Source: CAYJHC01 sp964370075 (GTDB lineage: Bacteria > Bacillota > Clostridia > Peptostreptococcales > Anaerovoracaceae). From it: a stretch of 64,000 nt of DNA. Position numbers and translations under genes: made by a program. The stretch spans positions 1 to 64,000 of the forward strand of contig CAYJHC010000001.1 in NCBI GenBank assembly GCA_964370075.1, given 5' to 3'. Numbering within the stretch: the stretch's first letter is position 1; each line of letters opens with the position of its first letter. Shown one piece after another: positions 26,886 to 32,446 of this stretch. Under the pieces are notes generated by a model, which was given only the letters and a program-made list of their open reading frames with translations, ran no database searches and was not told where the DNA came from.

Positions 26886-26910
26886 TGACGCTTTACGGCG
26901 TCATTTTATT
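26886..26910 (+). terminator. Rho-independent terminator after the FAD-gene operon
   Basis: TGACGC (26886-26891) pairs with GCGTCA (26898-26903) around a 6-base loop, followed by a T-rich tail. Confidence 0.8.
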
Positions 26911-27023
26911 TTGAAAAAATTATAAATATATACATGATAAATTGCAATTGTATATTTTTCTTTATTGGTGACTCCCATAGAGGGATAGTAATCTAACATT
27001 TTTAATTAAAATAAAAAAACATA

Positions 27024-27052
27024 TTGACAAGAAAGAAAGAATAGGGTATATT
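27024..27052 (+). promoter_or_regulatory. Strong promoter of the DUF2325-DUF3793 genes
   Basis: A perfect TTGACA (27024-27029), exactly 17 bases, and TATATT (27047-27052). The palindrome at 27051-27080 covers the expected transcription start. Confidence 0.85.
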
Positions 27053-27080
27053 TAAGTTAGTTAGCGACAACTAACTTAAA
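27051..27080. promoter_or_regulatory. Perfect 12-bp palindrome over the transcription start (candidate operator)
   Basis: TTTAAGTTAGTT (27051-27062) and its exact complement (27069-27080) flank AGCGAC. It begins in the -10 box and covers +1, a classical repressor position. The half sites TTAAGTTAG/CTAACTTAA resemble DtxR/IdeR half sites (TTAGGTTAG) though the spacing is wider. DUF2325, DUF3793 and flavodoxin are genes that tend to be iron-linked in clostridia, so a metal-responsive regulator is a reasonable inference. The same bases could also form a 5'-end RNA hairpin. Confidence 0.6.
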
Positions 27081-27153
27081 GTGATGAAAGAATCACAATT
27101 AAACTAAATGCAATGAGACATTAAAAAATGCATGTTACGTTAGTTTAAACTAA
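27081..27153 (+). promoter_or_regulatory. Structured leader before the DUF2325 gene
   Basis: After the palindrome two further hairpins can form: GTGAT/ATCAC (27081-27096, 6-base loop), and a long one pairing TTAAACTAA (27099-27107) plus ATGCA (27108-27112) with TGCAT (27129-27133) and TTAGTTTAA (27140-27148), with a 6-base bulge. TTAGTTTAAACTAA at 27140-27153 is also a perfect 14-base DNA palindrome. It could therefore be an RNA element or a second operator. Confidence 0.4.
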
Positions 27154-27184
27154 GAAAATATTTAGTAGAAAGAAGGGGAAAATT

Positions 27185-27460
27185 ATGAGTGTTGCAATAA
27201 TTGGTGGAAATGAACGTATGGCTCGTCAATATGAAGAAATTTGTAAGGAACATAACTGGGAAGCTTCTATTTTTACAAAACCAAAAGGAATGAAAAGCAA
27301 AAAAGGTAAACCAGATATGGTAATACTATTTACAAATACTGTTTCCCATAAAATGATTGAGATGGCAAAGGCTTCATTTATGGCCCATAACCCTGTAGTT
27401 GTAAGATCACATTCAAGCTCAGCTTCTTCGTTGAAGAAAATATTGACCGCGTATGCTTAA
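27185..27460 (+). CDS. DUF2325 domain protein
   Basis: A 91-residue protein starting MSVAIIGGNERMARQYEEIC, a Rossmann-like nucleotide-binding start, with DMVILFTNTVSHKMI and VVRSHSSSASSLKKIL. These are the hallmarks of the DUF2325 family, whose molecular function is unknown and whose members occur near iron-uptake genes in clostridia (recalled association). AGAAGGGG precedes the ATG. It is first in a small operon under the palindromic promoter. Confidence 0.82.
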   Translation: MSVAIIGGNERMARQYEEICKEHNWEASIFTKPKGMKSKKGKPDMVILFTNTVSHKMIEMAKASFMAHNPVVVRSHSSSASSLKKILTAYA

Positions 27461-27463
27461 GTT

Positions 27464-27480
27464 GGGAGGGGATTCTAATT
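27464..27480 (+). promoter_or_regulatory. Ribosome binding site with ATT start for the DUF3793 gene
   Basis: GGGAGGGG (27464-27471) is followed after 6 bases by ATT (27478-27480). No ATG, GTG or TTG lies in frame between the Shine-Dalgarno sequence and the conserved N-terminus; the first, TTG at 27517, would cut off 13 residues. Confidence 0.6.
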
Positions 27481-28026
27481 TCAGTTAAAAATATAGTAGC
27501 ACATTGTGCACCAACCTTGGCTGGACATAAAATAGGGAATTTGTTTTCTTGCCGTTTTTCTTCTGAAAAAGAGTTAAACCGAAAAATAATTGAAAATAAT
27601 AACCTTTTGAATGAGAAAGGTGTTAGAATTCAAGTCCTAAAAATATCTGGGGACTGGGCATTAATATATGTATACAGAGAAAAAGGGCTAAAGAAGACTT
27701 TAGGAACACCGAAAGTTCAAGATTTTCTTAGAAGCTGTGGATATGAATCGATGGAGTTAAGTGATTGTATTGAAGTGCTTAAATCTCACCTAAGAGAAGA
27801 GGAGTTTCCTCATGAGATTGGAGCTTTCTTAAATTATCCGATTGAAGACATAGTAGCTTTTATTCAGAATCAAGGCAAAAACTACAAATGTGTTGGTGAT
27901 TGGAAGGTATATGAAAATGAAGAAGAGGCAAAGAGAACCTTTGACCTTTATGATAAGTGCAAAAAAATCTATTGTCAAAAATTGTTGGAGGGTTTGGATA
28001 TTACTCGCCTAACAGTAGGAGGATAA
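27478..28026 (+). CDS. DUF3793 family protein, probable AUU start
   Basis: A 182-residue protein if started at ATT 27478. The encoded start, (M)SVKNIVAHCAPTLAGHKIG, has the Cys-x-Pro-Thr-Leu-Ala-Gly segment typical of the DUF3793 N-terminus, which is lost if one starts at TTG 27517. Further family features are NLFSC, HEIGAFLNYPIEDIVAFI, and a C-terminal YDKCKKIYCQKLLEG. Function unknown. In clostridia the family accompanies DUF2325 and flavodoxin and is thought to be iron-related; that is association only. It begins 17 bases after the DUF2325 stop. Confidence 0.82.
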   Translation: MSVKNIVAHCAPTLAGHKIGNLFSCRFSSEKELNRKIIENNNLLNEKGVRIQVLKISGDWALIYVYREKGLKKTLGTPKVQDFLRSCGYESMELSDCIEVLKSHLREEEFPHEIGAFLNYPIEDIVAFIQNQGKNYKCVGDWKVYENEEEAKRTFDLYDKCKKIYCQKLLEGLDITRLTVGG

Positions 28027-28157
28027 AAAGGTTAGTAAACTGAACCTAGGTTTAGAAAATACTGATTTAGAGAAAACCAAATAGCTAGAGGAAAATTTTG
28101 GTTTAGACTATGGTTTAAATAACAATTTTGTTTATTATATTAAAAAAGGAGAAAAAA

Positions 28158-28568
28158 ATGAGTAAAGTAGCAGTTGTATACTGGAGCGGAACAGGTAATA
28201 CCGAGGCAATGGCCAATATCATTGCAGATGCAGCTAAAGGTAAGGGGGCGGAAGTTGATGTTTTTACTTCGGCAGAATTTAATAATGACAAAGTAGCGGA
28301 ATATAGCGCTATTGCACTTGGTTGCCCGTCTATGGGTGCAGAAGTGCTAGAAGAAGAAGAATTCCAACCAATGTGGGATGCGATTAAGGATAGTTTAAGA
28401 GGAAAGAATGTTGTACTATTCGGTTCTTACGACTGGGGCGATGGAGAGTGGATGAGAGACTGGGAAGCAGAGGCTCCTTGTGATGTTTCAAGCGCATTTA
28501 TTTGCCATCAGTATCCAGATGATGATGCAAAAGATGAATTGACTAGGATAGGCGAAAGTCTAGCTTAA
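28158..28568 (+). CDS. Flavodoxin
   Basis: Small FMN electron carrier (136 residues) that replaces ferredoxin when iron is scarce. The FMN-phosphate loop reads WSGTGNTEAMA near residues 9-19. ALGCPSMGAE and GSYDWGDGEWM are the isoalloxazine-binding loops, as in clostridial short-chain flavodoxins. ATG 28158 follows AAAGGAG by 6 bases; an in-frame ATG at 28128 has no such site. It lies 131 bases after the DUF3793 gene and ends at a terminator. A near-palindrome, CTGAACCTAGGTTTAG (28040-28055), lies in the gap and could be a control site. Confidence 0.94.
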   Translation: MSKVAVVYWSGTGNTEAMANIIADAAKGKGAEVDVFTSAEFNNDKVAEYSAIALGCPSMGAEVLEEEEFQPMWDAIKDSLRGKNVVLFGSYDWGDGEWMRDWEAEAPCDVSSAFICHQYPDDDAKDELTRIGESLA

Positions 28569-28594
28569 GGCAAATTACAAAAAATAGAACAGGT

Positions 28595-28632
28595 AAAAAC
28601 AACTTTTTAATTAATAAAGAGTTGTTTTTTCC
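28595..28632 (+). terminator. Rho-independent terminator after flavodoxin
   Basis: AAAAACAACT (28595-28604) pairs perfectly with AGTTGTTTTT (28620-28629), running into the T tract. Confidence 0.85.
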
Positions 28633-28660
28633 TTTTGGTAATATTACTTTACATACATTA

Positions 28661-28711
28661 TTGAAAATATAGAAATGTGGTGTAATATACACTAACATGT
28701 AAAGAATGTTA
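28661..28711 (+). promoter_or_regulatory. Promoter and inverted repeat before the metal ATPase operon
   Basis: TTGAAA (28661-28666), a 16-base spacer and TAATAT (28683-28688). Just downstream, TAACAT (28693-28698) and ATGTTA (28706-28711) form an inverted repeat covering the likely transcription start, so metal- or stress-responsive repression is possible. Confidence 0.5.
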
Positions 28712-28748
28712 AAAAAGATATAGAATAAGTAATATGAGGAGGAAATTT

Positions 28749-28997
28749 ATGAAAGATTATATGAAAAAAGAATGTGGAATAGTATTTTTAGTTGGAGCAG
28801 TAGCAGGAATAATTATTCCAAAGTTAGCAAAGTCGCAAAAAACTAGAGAGCTAGCAGTAAAAGGAGTAGCACAATCATTTGTAATAAAAGACTCTGTAAA
28901 AGAAAAAATCATAAACATTAAAGAAGAAGCAGATGATATCTATAATGAAGCAAAAAATAGTGTTCAAGAAGAAGCAACAGAAGAAGAAAACCAATAA
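28749..28997 (+). CDS. Small membrane-anchored protein (DUF6110-like)
   Basis: An 82-residue protein: one hydrophobic helix near residues 10-26 (GIVFLVGAVAGIIIP), then a charged, probably helical region and a Glu-rich end. AGGAGG at 28737-28742 indicates ATG 28749, not the in-frame ATG at 28734. I recall such DUF6110 proteins next to heavy-metal P-type ATPases, as here, where the ATPase follows within about 20 bases. A role as an accessory or regulatory subunit is inference. Confidence 0.7.
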   Translation: MKDYMKKECGIVFLVGAVAGIIIPKLAKSQKTRELAVKGVAQSFVIKDSVKEKIINIKEEADDIYNEAKNSVQEEATEEENQ

Positions 28998-29016
28998 GAA
29001 AGACTAGGTGAAAATA

Positions 29017-31146
29017 GTGAAGTACCAAATTGTATATGATAAACCAGGAAGACTTAGAGTTAGATTTGGTAAATATATGTTTACAGAAACCCAAGGATAT
29101 GGTCTTCGGGAGATGTTGGGAAAAATTGAAGGGGTCAATCATATTATAGCTAACCATATTAATGGTTCTATATTGGCTGTGTATGAAACTGAGGAAGCAA
29201 GGGAAGGTGTTTTAAAAAACCTGTCAGCTTTTAAAAGAGAGGCTCTCTTTGATGGAGAGCCTACTGAAGAAGAAAAAGCAAAAAAAATAGAAGCAAAATT
29301 CAGAAAGAAATTCGTTATTCACTGCACTAAATATTATGGGTCAAAGTTAATTTTTCCTATGCCTGTTAGGAATGTATTTACATGTTTCAAGGCGCTTTTT
29401 TATCTAAAATTGGGGGTAGAGTCTATTAGCCAAGCTAAATTAAATGTTGAACTTTTAGATGCTACTGCAATAGGTGCAGCTGTTCTTTCTAGGCATTTTA
29501 CTACTGCGTCTTCTACAATGTTTTTGCTAAAGCTTTCTGATATTTTATTAGAATATTCCAACAAGCGAGCAAAACATGCCTTGGCTCAAAGCTTGGCAAT
29601 TAATATTGAAAAGGTGTGGGTTGTTAATGCTGGCCAGGAAATAGAAACATTAATGAAAGACTTGGCGGTTGGAGATATAGTTAGAATAAGAAAAGGCTCT
29701 ATGATACCAATAGATGGAACTATTGTAAGTGGAGATGCTTTAATAAATGAAAGTTCGATGACAGGGGAACCAATACCTATACACAAAACTGTTAAAGGAA
29801 CAGTTTTTGCAGGAACAATTTTGGAAGATGGTGAAATTGATGTAGCTGTACTTAATTTGAAAAATGAATCTAGAATTGCAAAGATTATTGAAATGATAGA
29901 TACGGGAGAAAATGAAAAGGCAAATGTACAAGGTAAGGCAGAAAGAATGGCAGATGATATTGTGCCCGTTAGCTTTGGTCTTTTTCTGCTAACATTACTG
30001 CTAACTAGAAATGTACCAAGAGCCCTATCCGTGCTAATGGTTGATTTTTCTTGTGCAATAAAGTTGACTACTCCAATTACTGTAATTTCAGCCCTTAGGG
30101 AGAGTGTGAATAAAGATATTTTGGTTAAAGGTGGGAAATATTTAGAAGTTCTTTCTAATGTAGATACAGTTGTTTTTGACAAAACTGGAACTTTAACAAA
30201 TGCAGTCCCAAAGGTCTCTAATATTATTGTGATGGATAACACGTATACGGAAGACAAGGTGCTAAAAATCGCTGCTTGCTTAGAAGAACATTTTCCTCAT
30301 AGTGTGGCAGCTTCAATTGTTGCGGAAGCAAAGAAAAAGGATTTAGTTCACCCAGAAGATCATGGCAAGGTTGAATATTTGGTTGCTCATGGTATAGCAA
30401 GCAGTCATGAGGGAAGTCGTACAATTATAGGAAGCAAGCATTTTGTGTTTGAAGATGAGCATGTACCATACCCTCAAGAACAGGGAGACTGGTTAAATGA
30501 AAAAATTGGTTCGGATAGTGCAGTATATTTGGCAGTAGATCAGAAGCTAGTAGGAGTTATTTGTGTAAATGACCCTCCAAGAGATGATGCGGAACTAACA
30601 GTGGAGCTATTAAGAAAAGAAGGCATTAAGAACATTATTATGATAACAGGAGATAGCGAAGGAAGTGCTAAATATATAAGTAATAAGTTAGGACTAGATG
30701 GTTATTATGCATCTATACTGCCAGATGGCAAAGCTCATATTATTGAAGAATTAAAATCAGAAGGAAAAACAGTGTTGATGGTAGGAGATGGAATAAATGA
30801 TACTCCAGCACTTAGCTGTGCAGATGTTTCCCTTACATTAAACGGATCTTCAGATATTGCAAGGGAAGTTGCGGATATTTCTATTTTGTCAGATGATTTA
30901 ACCAAAATTATTGTGGCAAGAAAGCTAGCTATTGGTTTAATGAAGAAGATTCATAATCAATATAGTTTTATTGTTGCTTTTAACACCATGTTAATTGGAC
31001 TTGGAACATTCGGAATAATTTCAGTAGATAGGTCAGCCTTGTATCATAACTTATCTACAATAGCAATTGCAGGCGGATCTGCAAAGCACATTTTGAAAGA
31101 AGAATCTTTGTTGGCAGAAGGGAAGAAAGAAAATGAAACAACATAA
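29017..31146 (+). CDS. Heavy-metal-type P1B ATPase with atypical metal motif
   Basis: ATP-driven cation exporter in the membrane. An N-terminal HMA-like fold (KYQIVYDKPGRLRVRFG onward) lacks CxxC. The actuator motif SMTGEP, phosphorylation site DKTGT (D388) and hinge GDGINDTPAL are intact. The transport helix reads SCAIKL (from S345), in place of the CPC or SPC of copper, zinc and cobalt pumps, so metal specificity is uncertain. The membrane segment between actuator and phosphorylation domains is short. GTG 29017 preceded by AGGTGA is the likely start; GTG 29008 is an alternative. It is cotranscribed with the DUF6110-like gene. Confidence 0.88.
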   Translation: MKYQIVYDKPGRLRVRFGKYMFTETQGYGLREMLGKIEGVNHIIANHINGSILAVYETEEAREGVLKNLSAFKREALFDGEPTEEEKAKKIEAKFRKKFVIHCTKYYGSKLIFPMPVRNVFTCFKALFYLKLGVESISQAKLNVELLDATAIGAAVLSRHFTTASSTMFLLKLSDILLEYSNKRAKHALAQSLAINIEKVWVVNAGQEIETLMKDLAVGDIVRIRKGSMIPIDGTIVSGDALINESSMTGEPIPIHKTVKGTVFAGTILEDGEIDVAVLNLKNESRIAKIIEMIDTGENEKANVQGKAERMADDIVPVSFGLFLLTLLLTRNVPRALSVLMVDFSCAIKLTTPITVISALRESVNKDILVKGGKYLEVLSNVDTVVFDKTGTLTNAVPKVSNIIVMDNTYTEDKVLKIAACLEEHFPHSVAASIVAEAKKKDLVHPEDHGKVEYLVAHGIASSHEGSRTIIGSKHFVFEDEHVPYPQEQGDWLNEKIGSDSAVYLAVDQKLVGVICVNDPPRDDAELTVELLRKEGIKNIIMITGDSEGSAKYISNKLGLDGYYASILPDGKAHIIEELKSEGKTVLMVGDGINDTPALSCADVSLTLNGSSDIAREVADISILSDDLTKIIVARKLAIGLMKKIHNQYSFIVAFNTMLIGLGTFGIISVDRSALYHNLSTIAIAGGSAKHILKEESLLAEGKKENETT

Positions 31147-31213
31147 AATTTGGTCTTACTTAGCTCTGTTTTGTATGCTAATGTGCATGATTACAGGGGC
31201 AAAAAAGAAATAG
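31133..31213 (+). CDS. Possible 26-residue hydrophobic peptide
   Basis: An ATG frame overlapping the last 14 bases of the ATPase gene encodes MKQHKIWSYLALFCMLMCMI and ends TGAKKK: a basic start, one membrane-length hydrophobic core with two Cys and several Met, and a basic end. A purine-rich stretch (GAAGGGAAGAAAGAAA) precedes it and a terminator follows at 31238. This is what a small membrane protein of the operon would look like, but the frame is short enough to be chance. Confidence 0.35.
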   Translation: MKQHKIWSYLALFCMLMCMITGAKKK

Positions 31214-31237
31214 AAATAGAATTAACTAAAGAAACCC

Positions 31238-31274
31238 AAAAGAGGTGCAACACAATTAATGCATCTCTTTTTTA
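31238..31274 (+). terminator. Rho-independent terminator of the ATPase operon
   Basis: AAAAGAGGTGCA (31238-31249) pairs with TGCATCTCTTTT (31260-31271) with one G-U pair, ending in a T run. Confidence 0.82.
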
Positions 31275-31381
31275 TGTTTATTTTGAAGATTTCTTGTGCT
31301 ATTCAGCATTACCGTAACGTAAAAGGAAATATTGATATGGATATGTTTTTTTATTTTTTTTAGATTTGTTATATTTTTTGA

Positions 31382-31411
31382 TTGACTAGAAGCTTGCGTT
31401 AATAGTATAAT
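31382..31411 (+). promoter_or_regulatory. Promoter of tRNA-Leu
   Basis: TTGACT (31382-31387), an 18-base spacer and TATAAT (31406-31411), 13 bases before the tRNA. The 107 bases between the previous terminator and this promoter show no gene. Confidence 0.75.
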
Positions 31412-31424
31412 AACACTTGTACAC

Positions 31425-31511
31425 GCCGGCATGATGGAATTGGCAGACGTGCGGGATTCAAAATCCCGTGGTGGAAACACCGTGTGGGTTCGACCCCCAC
31501 TGCCGGCACCA
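31425..31511 (+). tRNA. tRNA-Leu (anticodon CAA)
   Basis: Class II tRNA that reads UUG. The acceptor stem GCCGGCA pairs with TGCCGGC, and discriminator A plus an encoded CCA end the gene at 31511. The anticodon arm CGGGA-TTCAAAA-TCCCG gives CAA at positions 34-36. A long variable arm (TGGTGGAAACACCG) and the T loop GGTTCGACC confirm the leucine type. It may be cotranscribed with yajC, which begins 38 bases later without an intervening terminator. Confidence 0.95.
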
Positions 31512-31548
31512 GTTTGCAAAATGGTTTTTTATTAAAGGAGGAATACAA

Positions 31549-31977
31549 ATGCAACAGTTAATTACTTTCGTACCTCTAATTTTGATTTTCTTGGTTATGT
31601 ATCTATTACTAATCAGACCACAAAAAAAGAGAGAAAAACAAGTTAATGCTATGAGAAGTGCCCTATCAGTAGGCGATGAGATCGTTACAATAGGTGGTAT
31701 TTGTGGGAAAATCGTAAAGACTAAGGACGAATCAGTAATCGTTCAAGTTGGAGCTGATAAGGTTAAATTTGAAATGATGAGATGGTCAATTTCTAAGGTG
31801 GTTTCATCTTCAAGTAAGCCACAGGTAACTGAGGTTGAAGTAGAGGAAGACGCTGAGGATAAGCCAAAGTCAAAACCAAAGAGACTGAAGAAAGCAGAGC
31901 CGCAAGGAGATGTAGCAGAAGCTGCAGAAGTAGATGAGGCAAAAAATACAGAAGCACCAGAAAAAACGGAAGAATAA
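31549..31977 (+). CDS. yajC: Preprotein translocase subunit YajC
   Basis: Small membrane partner of SecDF. The 142 residues have one N-terminal helix (LITFVPLILIFLVMYLLLI), the IRPQKKREKQ segment and VGDEIVTIGGICGKI. The C-terminal 50 residues are an acidic/lysine-rich tail (EVEEDAEDKPKSKPKRL), longer than the typical 90-110-residue protein and probably disordered. AAAGGAGG precedes ATG 31549; a longer in-frame reading would run into the tRNA. secDF follows after a 469-base gap. Confidence 0.93.
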   Translation: MQQLITFVPLILIFLVMYLLLIRPQKKREKQVNAMRSALSVGDEIVTIGGICGKIVKTKDESVIVQVGADKVKFEMMRWSISKVVSSSSKPQVTEVEVEEDAEDKPKSKPKRLKKAEPQGDVAEAAEVDEAKNTEAPEKTEE

Positions 31978-32072
31978 TCTGGCTCTTGAGAACTTCGGAA
32001 AGATTGAAGATTCATAATGTGTGAATGACACTGTGAAAGAAACAGAAATCTGTAGAAGTAAATAAGCTTATT

Positions 32073-32104
32073 AAGCTGGTTCATAAATGAGCCAGCTTTT
32101 TTCT
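32073..32104 (+). terminator. Rho-independent terminator after yajC
   Basis: AAGCTGGTTCA (32073-32083) pairs with TGAGCCAGCTT (32088-32098), including a G-U pair, followed by six or more T. It separates yajC from secDF transcription. Confidence 0.85.
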
Positions 32105-32127
32105 GTTTATGAATCGTAAGGGTAAGC

Positions 32128-32170
32128 GTTTTTATATTGAATAATTAATTAAATTATTCAATATAAAAAC
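32128..32170. repeat. Perfect 19-bp inverted repeat
   Basis: GTTTTTATATTGAATAATT (32128-32146) and its exact complement (32152-32170) flank AATTA. There is no T run after either arm beyond the arm itself, so it is not a standard terminator, and it lies too far upstream to be part of the secDF promoter. It may be a mobile-element scar, a protein-binding site or a long RNA hairpin. Confidence 0.8.
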
Positions 32171-32227
32171 AGGTGCATATGAATGTGGTGGATATTTCAT
32201 TACATTATTAATCATATTAAACTGTAA

Positions 32228-32386
32228 AGCATTGATGATAAAAAAACAATATATAAAAGAGTCGCTAAATTGAGAGCTGATATGACACTAGGGGAATATG
32301 AATAAGGAGTTAGGGCTATCGGTTTATGTAGTCTAATCATTGGAATAATACTATTTATAGTAATTTTATCTTGTTTATTTCTTTGA
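32228..32386 (+). pseudogene. Possible remnant of a small membrane-protein gene
   Basis: One frame reads DDKKTIYKRVAKLRADMTLG and EYE, then a TAA at 32303, then GVRAIGLCSLIIGIILFIVI and LSCLFL before a final stop. The hydrophobic run and the continuous frame on both sides of one stop suggest a decayed short membrane protein. There is no start codon with a ribosome binding site. Chance is not excluded. Confidence 0.2.
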
Positions 32387-32399
32387 AAAATAGTACAAT
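32371..32399 (+). promoter_or_regulatory. Possible promoter of secDF
   Basis: TTGTTT (32371-32376), 17 bases, TACAAT (32394-32399), 48 bases before the secDF start codon. Confidence 0.45.
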
Positions 32400-32446
32400 A
32401 AAAGGTGGTATATTAATTTGATTTATAATTTGAAAAGGATAAGAAT

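Noticed and set aside
26941..27000. TCCC/GGGA hairpin as a regulatory element
   Set aside because: Only a 4-bp stem with no T run or promoter, which is within chance expectation.
27517..28026. DUF3793 gene starting at TTG 27517
   Set aside because: It would lose the conserved cysteine-containing start (HCAPT), and no Shine-Dalgarno sequence lies before it.
29586..30257. 223-codon minus-strand frame opposite the P-type ATPase
   Set aside because: The ATPase frame is fully motif-supported. The antisense product is Ser/Thr/Ile-rich without recognisable domains.
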